A stretch of DNA of 44,056 bases, taken from NCBI GenBank assembly GCA_948623715.1, contig CAPHDI010000009.1, forward strand, positions 1 to 44,056, read 5' to 3'. A program made the translations under genes and the position numbers. The notes under the pieces are model-generated. The model did no database searches. It saw only the letters and a program-made list of their open reading frames with translations, and was not told the DNA's origin. This stretch comes from an uncultured Candidatus Saccharibacteria bacterium (GTDB lineage Bacteria > Patescibacteriota > Saccharimonadia > Saccharimonadales > Saccharimonadaceae). The number at the start of each line of letters is the position of its first letter. Position 1 is the stretch's first letter. Below, one piece after another: positions 7,058-15,302 of this stretch.

Positions 7058-7086
7058 GTTCGAAATCTATACCGTTTCCCCAGCCA
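7058..7086. other. Candidate right attachment site, degenerate copy of tRNA-Gln 3' end
   Basis: Contains GGTTCGAA and, 11 nt later, TCCCCAGCCA, both found in the same order at the tRNA 3' end (3426-3450), but with spacer length and sequence changed. It cannot fold as a tRNA 3' half because the T stem and acceptor spacing is wrong. Confidence 0.35.
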
Positions 7087-7095
7087 GGCAAATTT

Positions 7096-7113
7096 CCGAA
7101 CCTTTGGGTTCGG
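7096..7113 (+). terminator. Terminator-like hairpin after the DUF2726 gene
   Basis: CCGAACC-TTTG-GGTTCGG (7-bp perfect stem) followed by GATTTTG. Moderate U tract on the plus strand. Confidence 0.6.
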
Positions 7114-7120
7114 GATTTTG

Positions 7121-7225
7121 CTAGGTTGAGGGAGTAGAAGCTAAGAAAACCGCCCTGGAGGGTGGTGTGAGAAGGGATGCTGCGGGGTGTGGACTTAGAT
7201 GCTGATTTACTGTTGCGCGTCTCAT
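7121..7225 (-). CDS. Possible 34-residue small ORF with strong SD
   Basis: ATG at 7225 is preceded by AGGAGAA with 5-nt spacing. The frame ends at TAG 7121 and encodes a Pro/Ser/Ala-rich peptide (starts MRRATVNQHL). The terminator-like hairpin at 7096-7113 follows it. No homologue is recognised. It may be a leader or small protein or may be chance; the other parts of the gap 7004-7393 hold only the att candidate, a weak inverted repeat and the promoter of the next gene. Confidence 0.25.
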   Translation of the reverse strand: MRRATVNQHLSPHPAASLLTPPSRAVFLASTPST

Positions 7226-7301
7226 AAGAATTCTCCTAAATAGTAGATTTTGAAAGAACATTTGACTTGCGACCAGATTTTAATGGATTTTGGTCTGGGG
7301 T

Positions 7302-7329
7302 TTGACAAGGGCGGAAAAGGGATTATAAT
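7302..7329 (+). promoter_or_regulatory. Strong promoter of the orphan gene at 7394
   Basis: TTGACA (7302-7307), 16-bp spacer, TATAAT (7324-7329). The leader holds a small hairpin (CTAGA-CCGAA-TCTAG). Confidence 0.8.
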
Positions 7330-7393
7330 AAAGATCTAGACCGAATCTAGAAAAACGTGGCGAAGGCCAAGATCTTTGAGAGGAGTCTCGAAA

Positions 7394-8071
7394 ATGGAAG
7401 ATTTTCAGGTAGAAAACGTGTTGGTGCAGCTGCCGCGGATCGGGTATTCGCGGATTGAGTGGCTGGAAAAGGCGCTCAACGGTGGCGTGAGAGCCGATTT
7501 TACGCGCTACTCAGCGAGTGACATTAACTGGCTGGCGAAGATGTATCGGAGTCTGCTGTGGCAGCCGGGGCCGGAGCGATTCGCGACGTTTGAGCGGTAC
7601 TTCGAGGACGACGACGTTGAAAGCTATGTCGGCAAAGATGGGCAGCATCTGCCGGGGCTATTTGTCGGTGATGATGGCGGACATATGCCGGCGTGGCGAC
7701 CGGCGGGGCCGGATGAGTATTCGATCTCTACGGCGGAGCGGCGCAACTATCTGCGGCACGGGTTGATGCTGGAACTGGCACAGGTGCTGGTCGAGGTGAT
7801 TGCGGAATTGACGCCGGAGAAAGCTGAAGGTATGCGGATGAACTCGGTGCTGGCGGCGACAAATCTGGCGCTGGCTTTGGTGGAGCTGGATGAGCAAAAC
7901 GAAGACAGTTCTCTGTCCTTTGAGCAGCGGTTGAATCCGCATAAGGAGATTTTCGGCGATATCAGTCGCGACATACCAAGCAAGCGCTTGCATGACATTT
8001 TGCAGGCGCAGGGTGCAGAATATGTGCAGATGCAGGGGCGGGCGATCCAGGCGGCACGGGGCGGAAAATGA
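7394..8071 (+). CDS. Orphan GC-rich protein of unknown function
   Basis: 225 residues from ATG 7394. GGAG at 7382-7385 favours this ATG over a TTG at 7376. No family is recognised. The protein is acidic and soluble, with Asp/Gly-rich stretches around 75-110 (VGDDGGHMPAW) and helical segments toward the C-terminus (LRHGLMLELAQVLVEVIAEL). It has no signal peptide or membrane segment. It forms a single-gene unit with its own consensus promoter and a strong terminator. Its codon use is markedly GC-rich (GCGG, CTGGC) compared with the AT-rich element on its left, and it resembles the genes at 9962 and 37487 in style. Confidence 0.75.
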   Translation: MEDFQVENVLVQLPRIGYSRIEWLEKALNGGVRADFTRYSASDINWLAKMYRSLLWQPGPERFATFERYFEDDDVESYVGKDGQHLPGLFVGDDGGHMPAWRPAGPDEYSISTAERRNYLRHGLMLELAQVLVEVIAELTPEKAEGMRMNSVLAATNLALALVELDEQNEDSSLSFEQRLNPHKEIFGDISRDIPSKRLHDILQAQGAEYVQMQGRAIQAARGGK

Positions 8072-8076
8072 GACTC

Positions 8077-8102
8077 AACTCCCCCGAAATGGGGGAGTTT
8101 TT
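8077..8102 (+). terminator. Intrinsic terminator of the orphan gene
   Basis: AACTCCCCC/GGGGGAGTT (9 bp) with loop GAAAT, then TTTTT-like tract on the plus strand. Convergent with the ABC-F gene, which lacks a U tract on its side of this hairpin. Confidence 0.9.
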
Positions 8103-8115
8103 CATTTTGTTTGGG

Positions 8116-9801
8116 TTAGATAAGGTCAGAATTGAGGTAATAGTAGTATTCGAGGAGGTCGCGGGAGTAATTTTTGATTAGGGCGAGGCGGGAGCTGTCG
8201 CCGGATTTGGTGAGCTTCTGCGGAGAGCTGGACTCAGTAGTAGCAGTGCGGGGCGGGAGGATGAGCATGCGGGTGATGCCGATCTGTTCGACGAAGGCGG
8301 GATTATGGCTGACCATGATGATAGTGCCGGAGTAATCTTTGAGGTTTTCGCCGATGATTTTCTGGGTGTCGGGGTCGAAATGGTTAGTCGGCTCGTCGAG
8401 GATGACGAGATTCGCACGCTTCAAGAGAATTTTACAGAGAGCGACACGGGCCTTTTCGCCGGGGGAAAGGACGGAGACTTTTTTATAAATGTCATCGCCA
8501 TAGAAGAGGAAGTTACTGAGGATGCCGCGAAGTTCGGTGTCGGTGAAATCATAATTTTGGACATTCTCAAGGATGGTACGGCGCTCGTCGAGAATCTCGA
8601 GCTCCTGGGCGTAGTAGGCGATAGTGGTGTTTTGACCGATGATGACGGAGCCGGAATCGGGTGTAAGTTCGCCAATGATAAGCTTAAGGAGAGTCGACTT
8701 ACCGACGCCGTTTTCACCAACGATGAGGAATTTTTCGCCGCGGGTGAGGGAGAAAGAGAGATTGTCGTAGAGCATGGGACCGCCTTCGTAATGGAAAGAG
8801 AGATTCTGGACTTCAAGAGGAGTCTTGCCGCTTTGCTTCGCGGGGGAGATATTCATAGCGACGCGGGCGTAAGTCTGCTCACGAGTGCCGAGCTCTTCGA
8901 GTTTCTTGGCGAGGACTTTCTCGCGCTGATGCCCCATGCCGATGAGGGCAGTGTTGCTGCGCTTGGCGGCGCGGGCGCGGGCGACAAACTCGGAGAGGCG
9001 TTTTATTTCCCTTTCCTGCTCGGTGATGCGGGCATCTTCGGCGGCAAGGTCGGCGGCGTATTGGCGACGGAAATCAGTGTAATTCCCTTTGTAGACTTTC
9101 ATATTGTGGGTGGACTTGTTGACGAAAAGAACCTTATTCGTAATAGTATCGAGGAAGTCGATGTCGTGGGAGATGACGAGAACCATACCCTTGTAATTAC
9201 GGAGGAAGTTGGCGACGAAAGTTTTTGTCTCGACATCGAGATGGTTAGTCGGCTCGTCGAGGAGAAGGAGTCCGGCATTCTCGAAGAGGACGCGGGCGAA
9301 GGCGACTTTGGACTTCTGACCGCCAGAAAGTTCTTTCATTCTGCGATCCATGAGGTCGGAAAGTTGCATTTTGTCGAGAATTTTTAATAACTCGTAGTCG
9401 AAATTCGCGAGGTCGTAGGAATTAATGAGATCCTGGAGATTATTAATGCGATCGAGAATAGTGGTACTGTCGGGATATTTGGCGAGTTTCTCGTACTCGG
9501 CGTTGAGCCGATTCTGGAGATCGTCGATGGGGCGGCCGGAGGCGACATATTCCCAGACGGTGATGCCATCGTGTTCAGGCGGAATAGTGATCTCCTGCGG
9601 AAGGTAGCCGAGACGGAGGCTAGGGAGAGTGATCTCGCCGTCGTCAAGGGATTGCTGGCCAAGGATAATACGGAAAAGAGTGGTCTTCCCGGCGCCATTG
9701 ACGCCAACGATGCCGACTTTGTCGGTCGGCTCAAGGTTAAAATCGCAGTCGTCGTAGATGATTTTCGTACCGTAGGCAAGATGAAGATGGGAAGCTTTCA
9801 T
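8116..9801 (-). CDS. ABC-F family ATPase (ribosome-associated)
   Basis: 561 residues with two ABC nucleotide-binding domains and no membrane domain. Domain 1 has Walker A GVNGAGKTT (about 33-41), signature LSGGQKSK and Walker B LLLLDEPTNHLD. Domain 2 has GENGVGKST, signature LSPGEKAR and LVILDEPTNHFD. The about 80-residue charged linker between them (ITEQEREIKRLSEF) is the ABC-F (P-site tRNA interaction) linker. ABC-F proteins act on the ribosome in translation control or antibiotic protection; the subgroup (EttA, Uup, YbiT or other) cannot be fixed by eye. A TATAAT box at 9808-9813, preceded by TG, lies 7 nt from the ATG, so the mRNA is probably leaderless and no Shine-Dalgarno is present. 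Confidence 0.93.
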   Translation of the reverse strand: MKASHLHLAYGTKIIYDDCDFNLEPTDKVGIVGVNGAGKTTLFRIILGQQSLDDGEITLPSLRLGYLPQEITIPPEHDGITVWEYVASGRPIDDLQNRLNAEYEKLAKYPDSTTILDRINNLQDLINSYDLANFDYELLKILDKMQLSDLMDRRMKELSGGQKSKVAFARVLFENAGLLLLDEPTNHLDVETKTFVANFLRNYKGMVLVISHDIDFLDTITNKVLFVNKSTHNMKVYKGNYTDFRRQYAADLAAEDARITEQEREIKRLSEFVARARAAKRSNTALIGMGHQREKVLAKKLEELGTREQTYARVAMNISPAKQSGKTPLEVQNLSFHYEGGPMLYDNLSFSLTRGEKFLIVGENGVGKSTLLKLIIGELTPDSGSVIIGQNTTIAYYAQELEILDERRTILENVQNYDFTDTELRGILSNFLFYGDDIYKKVSVLSPGEKARVALCKILLKRANLVILDEPTNHFDPDTQKIIGENLKDYSGTIIMVSHNPAFVEQIGITRMLILPPRTATTESSSPQKLTKSGDSSRLALIKNYSRDLLEYYYYLNSDLI

Positions 9802-9807
9802 TAGCTA

Positions 9808-9816
9808 ATTATAACA
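9808..9816 (-). promoter_or_regulatory. Extended -10 box giving a leaderless ABC-F mRNA
   Basis: TGT-TATAAT on the minus strand, last base at 9808. The expected start (+1, 7 nt downstream) is the A of the ATG at 9801. Confidence 0.6.
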
Positions 9817-9847
9817 TATTTCTTGAGGAAATTATTGAGGAGATAGA

Positions 9848-9876
9848 TTGCGGAACTGAGGTGGGTGTGTTATGAT
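9848..9876 (+). promoter_or_regulatory. Promoter of the methyltransferase-like gene
   Basis: TTGCGG (9848-9853), 17 bp, TATGAT (9871-9876) with an extended TG. Confidence 0.6.
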
Positions 9877-9961
9877 AGGGAGAGTAAGGGGGTAAACGGA
9901 GGTGAAACTAAAAACAGTTAGCAATAGCCTGGCTCTTTAACACTACGAGGAGGTGGACGAA

Positions 9962-11137
9962 ATGGCTAAGCTATTTCGTATGAACGAGAATCGTCCGGCG
10001 TTTTATAAGTCGGAGATGATCGATCAGTACGAGAACGATTTCAGGCAGTTCCCGCCGATGAACCACATCGGCTATTCCATGAGCTATATCACCTATGAGC
10101 TGAAGCAGACGGCGCTGCATCGGCGGGTCGACCATGTCGATATGCTGTTGGCGCGGCAGAAGCTCGAGCATTACCTCGATCAGTATGTCAAGAAGTATGG
10201 CGGTGATCGGCAGGCTTATCAGGAAGGGCTGGAGAAGATCTGGCCGAATCTTGAGCAGCGGATGTTGAAACATCCGGCGGTCTACAAGTATGTGATGGAC
10301 TTCGCGACGCGGTCGCCGAGCCTGCTCAACTTCATGAGTTGGGTGCCGTGCTCGGAGACGATGGAGAATGCTTTCGGCTACGGCTATAATATCGCCGAAG
10401 AGTACGGACCGCTGTCGCCGACGGACGTGGCGTTTTACTGGTCGCTGAGAGAACCGGTGTTGTCGGGGATTCGTCAACGTGTCTGCTACGCGCAGGGCGA
10501 GATCGGTCGACTGATGCAGCCGATTCTCCGGGGTGAGCGGAAGGAAAAGCTGCGGATCCTGTTTGTCGGGGCAGGCCGGGCGCCGGAGTTGCGGCGCTGG
10601 GGTTACCCGACGGAGTTCCTCTTGCAGCAGGAGGTTGTCGCGGTTGATGAGGATAGGGGGGTCTGGAGTAATATCGACTTCTTGTTCCAGCAGGTCCACG
10701 GCAAGATTGTCAAGGAACTCGGCATCCAGTACTACAACATGAGCTTCAGCGAGTTTATGCGCAACGGAAACTGGAACGGCTACTTCGATTTGATCATCGC
10801 GAACGGTTTCATGTCGTACTATCAGGATGAGATGCAGACGCTGCATATGCTGCGGGGGCTGCGGAGTCTCTTGAAGGTCGGCGGACGCTTGGTGATGGAT
10901 CTGCAGCTGCTGCACGTCAGTCTGCTCCGGTGCAAATTTGCGCTGGACTGGAATACGAACCCGCCGCTGTCGCCGGATGTTACGGATAAGGGCGCGGAAA
11001 AGCGGATCCGGGAAGCCTGTCAGAAGGTGGGCTTCGACGTCTGTGATGCACAGCTGCTTCGGACGGATTTGCGGCCGAAATCCCCGAAGATCGGTATGGT
11101 CTTCACGTTGGAGCGCCCGGGCGACTGGGCGGATTAA
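9962..11137 (+). CDS. Putative SAM-dependent methyltransferase (class I fold)
   Basis: 391 residues from ATG 9962. The AGGAGGT at 9948-9954 overlaps an upstream GTG and is correctly spaced for the ATG. The N-terminal about 190 residues are helical and unrecognised. From about 198 the order is that of a Rossmann-type methyltransferase: LRILFVGAGRAPEL (motif I), a VVAVDEDRGVW stretch (acidic end of strand 2), FDLIIANGFMSYYQDE (motif IV) and LLKVGGRLVMDLQ. The substrate is unknown. The gene is GC-rich, monocistronic, and lies between its own promoter and a strong terminator. Assignment rests on motifs only. Confidence 0.6.
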   Translation: MAKLFRMNENRPAFYKSEMIDQYENDFRQFPPMNHIGYSMSYITYELKQTALHRRVDHVDMLLARQKLEHYLDQYVKKYGGDRQAYQEGLEKIWPNLEQRMLKHPAVYKYVMDFATRSPSLLNFMSWVPCSETMENAFGYGYNIAEEYGPLSPTDVAFYWSLREPVLSGIRQRVCYAQGEIGRLMQPILRGERKEKLRILFVGAGRAPELRRWGYPTEFLLQQEVVAVDEDRGVWSNIDFLFQQVHGKIVKELGIQYYNMSFSEFMRNGNWNGYFDLIIANGFMSYYQDEMQTLHMLRGLRSLLKVGGRLVMDLQLLHVSLLRCKFALDWNTNPPLSPDVTDKGAEKRIREACQKVGFDVCDAQLLRTDLRPKSPKIGMVFTLERPGDWAD

Positions 11138-11175
11138 CATGAAAGTCACGCCAGAAAACCCTCCTTACTAATCAA

Positions 11176-11200
11176 TCCCCCGCAACGCGGGGGAATTTTT
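11176..11200 (+). terminator. Intrinsic terminator of the methyltransferase-like gene
   Basis: TCCCCCGC/GCGGGGGA stem followed by ATTTTT. Confidence 0.9.
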
Positions 11201-11220
11201 ATGGCTGTTTATACTTAGAA

Positions 11221-11247
11221 AAACTCCCGGATGGTCCGGGAGTTTTG
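11221..11247. terminator. Bidirectional terminator before the fibro-slime protein 3' end
   Basis: AAAACTCCCGG/CCGGGAGTTTT (11 bp) with loop ATGGT. T tracts on both strands fit termination of the minus-strand surface gene at 11265. Confidence 0.85.
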
Positions 11248-11264
11248 TTAGTAACTACTTTTGC

Positions 11265-13829
11265 CTACTTTTTGCGGGAGGTTCTGGAAGTTGTAGATTT
11301 GGCGGAAGTTGTTGACTTATTTACGGAAGTTTTGCGGGAGGACTTTTTGGACTTATTCATGGAAGAAGTTTTGGAGAGATTCTTCGGCATCTTTGGAATT
11401 TTACGGACTGGTGCGGAGCGAGTGGCGGTAGCGAGATTGAGGTACTGACGGAGGGAGAAGTAAGTCGCAAAGGAGCCGGCGAAGATAACCAGAGCCATGA
11501 GGACGAACCCTTGTGAGAGAATAACGTCGGCAAAGTATTGTTCGAAAATCGGGGCGACGAAATCGCTAATCACGCCGGTATTCGGGACGAAGGCGACTTG
11601 TTGACCTAACGGAGCAACATAGATAAGGTCTTCGTCGTCGCTAGGAATGACGGGAATGACTGGAATTGGTTCGTCGGTGATGTCGCCAGGAATTTCAGGC
11701 TCTTCGGGGGTTTCTGGGTCAGTAGGGGTCTCAGGATCAGTCGGGCCGATCGGCGTGCTTGGACTGGGGTCGACAGGAGTGGGTGGAGTAGTCTTTTCTG
11801 GAGTATAGAGGACTACGATGTGGACGTCACCTTTGTCGACGTTGACGATGACGCGATCGTGATCTTTGGTAAAACCATCTTTGTTTTGTGGGATGACGAC
11901 GAAGCTAGTACCCTCTTCGTGATTTTCGTTATATTCGGGGAAGATTGGCTCGCGGGTCTCGCTGTGGAGGTATTCGATGAGGACGTTATGGACTGGCTTA
12001 GGCTGTTCTTCGGTAGGTTTCTTCCTATAAGTGACAGTGATGACGGTGTCTTCGGTGAGATTGCCGGAAACGATGGGCTTATCGGGAGTGAAGCCTTCAA
12101 TGGATTTGGTTGGGACACTGTATGGGTTACCTTGCTTGAGGGTGTCACGATAAGTTTCGGGGACTTGTGCCTCAATTTCGGGGTCGGGGTCGGCTCCATC
12201 GTAGTCAACCACGTAGTTGATAGTAAGATTGTAAGTCGGCGTTGGCTCGATGGGGTCGGGTACTTCCGTGGTCTTGCCGGTGTAGGGTAGAGTAACTTGG
12301 TCGTAAGTCACGCCGGAAACGCCATTAAGCTCAGTATAGTAAGCAGTGACATTAGTGATATCGCCAGAGTACTCGGAAGTTTCAGCGTAGTAACGGAAAT
12401 AAAGGGTGTCGCCGGCTTGGCCGGAAGGCGCCATTGTGATCGGGGTGGCGAGCGTGAATCCGTCAAGAGAGTTTAATGGGGCAGAAATGTCGACCGAAGT
12501 CCAGCTGTCTTCGTTGGCTGGAGTGGTGGTATATTGGAGAGTTTTAACATTGAGCGGAATAAAACCGGAATTGGTAATGGTCTCTTCTGTGCCGTCAGCG
12601 TTGGTGGATTTCGAACTGTCATTGATGTAGCTAGAGAGACGCTGGAGAACAAGCTTATTTTGCGGGTCGCGGTTTTTAACGTATGTGTCATAGCGGACTA
12701 AGTTACTCTCACTGTTTTCGATCTTGCCAACGATTTTACCGCTGACGTTGCTGTCGGCCGAGATCGGCCAGTTCATGTTTGTGATAGTGATGGTCGTATT
12801 AGACTCAGAGGTGCTGCGTTCGGCGTAGAAGAAGTCGAGATTGACGATGTCGCCAGGTTTAAAGTTGGTCTCGATCGTGGTGATTTTGGTCTGGCGAGGG
12901 CAGTTGTTTTCGACTTGGGAGTTATAAGTATTGTATCCAACGGCAGTTGGATTAAAAACGCTATTTTGCCGGCAAGATTGGTCAATGTTGGTGTTTTCGA
13001 CGGTGGAGATGACATTACCGTTTTTGTCGATCGTGAAGGAGCCGTTAGTGGCCATATGGAGACCGCCAAGGTCGAGGACTAATTGACCGTTAAGGAAGAC
13101 CCAGACGTCATCGTCGCCGTTGAAGTAAAACTCTTCGGTACCGTCGGCAGAAATTTTCATAGGGATCTGAAGGTGTGCAGTGAAGTGGAAATTATGGCCG
13201 GTTTTTGTCGCATCATCATCTTTGGAAAAGTTGACGTCGTCGATCGGGAAGACGCCATGGCTTCCATAGGTGTAGGAATTCGTAGTGCCGGCAACTTTTT
13301 TGAAGGTAATTTCGCGACCGTCGATACGTTTAGAAACTTGTTTGCCGTTTTTGTCGGTGGCTTCGTGGAACCAGCGATAGAAATTATCGGTCGGCTGGAC
13401 GGGGTCATTGCCGATAACGTTAGCAGTAAAAACATCATGATAAGCGGCCCAAGCTTCCGAACTATTATTATACGTTGGGACGGGGAGGCCGTCGCTGCCG
13501 AGCGTGCTTTTGACAACATTGGGGATGATTCCCTTCGCGTAGAGCTGGCATTGGCTCCATTCAAATTGACGTTCAGGATCGTTACAATCATCTTGGCGTT
13601 GGTCCCAGTAGGTGATCGGTACGGTAATCGTCTCAGGGCTGCCTAGCGAAGCGACTTGCCAAGCCGAAGGGATGCCGTTTTGATTCTCGACGCCTTCGAG
13701 GGTCATTGCACGGACAAGTGATGAAACGCCGATGATGGCTAACACCAAAAAAGAGGCACAAGCAACGACGCGTGCTACCATACAGACACGGTGTTTTAAT
13801 AACTTTTGTTTATATTTTTTTGTAGGCAT
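11265..13829 (-). CDS. Large surface protein: fibro-slime domain plus two MucBP-like repeats
   Basis: 854 residues. A signal/anchor segment is at about 18-40 (ASFLVLAIIGVSSLV). Residues of about 65-350 form a fibro-slime (PA14-like) domain with FNGDDDVWVFLNGQLVLDLG, and later LDFFYAERSTSES. A middle beta-rich region follows, then two MucBP-type repeats at about 535-690 (INYVVDYDG..., IEYLHSE...). A Pro/Thr-rich spacer precedes a hydrophobic segment near 790 (LMALVIFAGSFATYF) and a tail of about 60 Ser/Thr/Lys/Arg residues. A VPNTG sequence about 25 residues before that segment resembles a sortase signal, although the spacing is long. The family is adhesin-like and should be exported. Two sortase genes are in this window but neither is adjacent. 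Confidence 0.85.
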   Translation of the reverse strand: MPTKKYKQKLLKHRVCMVARVVACASFLVLAIIGVSSLVRAMTLEGVENQNGIPSAWQVASLGSPETITVPITYWDQRQDDCNDPERQFEWSQCQLYAKGIIPNVVKSTLGSDGLPVPTYNNSSEAWAAYHDVFTANVIGNDPVQPTDNFYRWFHEATDKNGKQVSKRIDGREITFKKVAGTTNSYTYGSHGVFPIDDVNFSKDDDATKTGHNFHFTAHLQIPMKISADGTEEFYFNGDDDVWVFLNGQLVLDLGGLHMATNGSFTIDKNGNVISTVENTNIDQSCRQNSVFNPTAVGYNTYNSQVENNCPRQTKITTIETNFKPGDIVNLDFFYAERSTSESNTTITITNMNWPISADSNVSGKIVGKIENSESNLVRYDTYVKNRDPQNKLVLQRLSSYINDSSKSTNADGTEETITNSGFIPLNVKTLQYTTTPANEDSWTSVDISAPLNSLDGFTLATPITMAPSGQAGDTLYFRYYAETSEYSGDITNVTAYYTELNGVSGVTYDQVTLPYTGKTTEVPDPIEPTPTYNLTINYVVDYDGADPDPEIEAQVPETYRDTLKQGNPYSVPTKSIEGFTPDKPIVSGNLTEDTVITVTYRKKPTEEQPKPVHNVLIEYLHSETREPIFPEYNENHEEGTSFVVIPQNKDGFTKDHDRVIVNVDKGDVHIVVLYTPEKTTPPTPVDPSPSTPIGPTDPETPTDPETPEEPEIPGDITDEPIPVIPVIPSDDEDLIYVAPLGQQVAFVPNTGVISDFVAPIFEQYFADVILSQGFVLMALVIFAGSFATYFSLRQYLNLATATRSAPVRKIPKMPKNLSKTSSMNKSKKSSRKTSVNKSTTSAKSTTSRTSRKK

Positions 13830-13833
13830 TTTA

Positions 13834-13863
13834 TTGACCTTTTCTTAATGTATATGCTATAAT
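13834..13863 (+). promoter_or_regulatory. Promoter of the 7TM sensor / CAP operon
   Basis: TTGACC (13834-13839), 18 bp, extended TGC-TATAAT (13858-13863). It begins 5 bp from the start codon of the divergent surface gene. Confidence 0.8.
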
Positions 13864-13894
13864 TTTAGTATACTACAGTATTGAAGGAGGTCAA

Positions 13895-15241
13895 GTGAAT
13901 TTAATATTGATATTGCTGACGACGACAGCGATTTTGACGTTTTTGTCAGGTTTATTGTCGGTCACGGGTGCAGCAAAGAATGATCGCGGACGGATTGCGT
14001 GGTTCTTCGTATCGAATCTTGGGGCGGTGATTTGGGCAATATCTTGTGGATACTTTTTGAATTTGCCTCCCGATGCGACGGAAATTGCGCCATGGTTTGT
14101 GCGAGGTATTTATATCGGCGCATTTGTGATGCTGGTGCCATTGATTGGCTTTTCGGGCTGGAAGTATAGAATTGGAAAAGTCTTGACGGTACTTTTTATT
14201 GTGGCAAGCGCAGTGATGAGTGTCTTGCTGATTCATGATCCGTCATTATTGTATTCAGGAATTTTCTTAAATAATTCTGGAAACAGAGTTGAGCTAGTAA
14301 CTTCTGGTGGATGGTATTACTATGCGTATGCCGTGATAATCGCATTGTCGGTGATAGTCTTTAACGCCTTGACTTTCTATAGTGCGCGACATGCACGATC
14401 GAAACGCTTGCGTAATGCGGACTATATATTATTGGTTGGGTTGAGTATTGCTGGTGTGGTGTCGTTGGTGACGAATTTGATTATGCCGCCAAGTAACTAT
14501 AGTTTGATCTGGGTGGGGCCGTTGACGCTGAGCGTGGTGATGTTGACTTATTTCTATGCGATTTTGAAATATCGGGTAGTCTCGGTGTCGACGCCGCTAC
14601 TAAAAGTACTTGCTTATGTAGTAATTCTGACTTCTGGCGTGGTAGTGTATATGTTGATTTTCTACCTTGTCTTTACGGCGTTATTTAAGTTACCAAATCC
14701 GTCGGCGTCAGTGTTAGTATTGAATTTCTTGATGATTGTGATTGTGCTATTGTTGATGCCAGTAATTAATGAAATTATGGCGTCGATTAACTCGATGATA
14801 CAAGTCGGACAAGTTGATATTGCTTACGTGATTAAAAAGTTGAATCATCTGGCTTCACGGAATGTGGATCTGAGAGATCTAGCGGGGTTCTTGGCGGATC
14901 ATCTGCACTTTGCATATATTGGGTTTATTATCAACGGCAGGTTGTACGGGTCGAAATCTCTGGCGATGTCGCCGGCGGAGCTAAATAGTATTTCGCATTT
15001 GAAGACGAATTCGCGTGGCGTATGGCAAGAGCCGAATAAAACTGTGCAGAAGACTTTTGACGAGCTAGGATTGAAGGCGGTGGCGGAGCTGCGTAATGCG
15101 AAAGGTAAAACTTTCGGTCAATTAGTCGTAGGCAAACCGTTGGGCAAGGCAAGTTTCGAGCGACGGGACCTGATCCAGCTAGAGATGATTATTAACTTAG
15201 TAGCGACGGTGATTGATTCAGAAAAACATCTCCGCGCGTAG
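13895..15241 (+). CDS. Seven-TM sensor-like protein without kinase domain
   Basis: 448 residues, GTG start preceded by GGAGG with 4-nt spacing. About eight hydrophobic segments fill residues 1-305, arranged like the 7TM N-terminal sensor region of some histidine kinases. Residues of about 320-445 form a soluble domain that resembles a GAF domain (LAGFLADHLHFAYIGFII ... FGQLVVGKPL ... RRDLIQLEMIINLVATVI). The usual HisKA/HATPase parts that would follow in such kinases are absent and the frame ends cleanly. It may signal through a separate partner. The next gene on the strand starts 61 bp later and is probably cotranscribed. Confidence 0.65.
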   Translation: MNLILILLTTTAILTFLSGLLSVTGAAKNDRGRIAWFFVSNLGAVIWAISCGYFLNLPPDATEIAPWFVRGIYIGAFVMLVPLIGFSGWKYRIGKVLTVLFIVASAVMSVLLIHDPSLLYSGIFLNNSGNRVELVTSGGWYYYAYAVIIALSVIVFNALTFYSARHARSKRLRNADYILLVGLSIAGVVSLVTNLIMPPSNYSLIWVGPLTLSVVMLTYFYAILKYRVVSVSTPLLKVLAYVVILTSGVVVYMLIFYLVFTALFKLPNPSASVLVLNFLMIVIVLLLMPVINEIMASINSMIQVGQVDIAYVIKKLNHLASRNVDLRDLAGFLADHLHFAYIGFIINGRLYGSKSLAMSPAELNSISHLKTNSRGVWQEPNKTVQKTFDELGLKAVAELRNAKGKTFGQLVVGKPLGKASFERRDLIQLEMIINLVATVIDSEKHLRA

Positions 15242-15302
15242 TCTAAGTGAGAAGTTTGAGTTATAAAAGTTTAAGGAAAGAAGTGCGAGGAAATAGCTAG
15301 CG

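Larger units (their letters stand above)
3441..7086. mobile_element. Candidate integrative element at tRNA-Gln: recombinase, HUH Rep, DUF2726
   Basis: Proposed limits are the 3' end of tRNA-Gln (TCCCCAGCCA, 3441-3450) and the same 10-mer at 7077-7086. The second site is preceded by GGTTCGAA, as in the tRNA T arm. Between them lie a large serine recombinase, a rolling-circle-type Rep protein and a DUF2726 protein, all AT-rich compared with the GC-rich gene that follows at 7394. The cargo fits a small plasmid-like element able to integrate and replicate. The left end is well supported; the right end rests on a short imperfect match and is only a candidate. Confidence 0.55.

Noticed and set aside
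7020..7240. tmRNA or tRNA fragment suggested by GGTTCGAA and CCCCAGCCA
   Set aside because: Spacing between T loop and acceptor end is wrong, no tag frame ending in Ala-Ala and no partner half are found.
8305..9387. Long plus-strand ORF of 360 codons opposite the ABC-F gene
   Set aside because: It is the antisense shadow of a clear ABC-F gene and has no promoter, SD or family motifs.
9971..11149. 392-codon minus-strand ORF opposite the methyltransferase-like gene
   Set aside because: Antisense shadow caused by GC-rich codon use; the plus-strand frame has promoter, SD and terminator.
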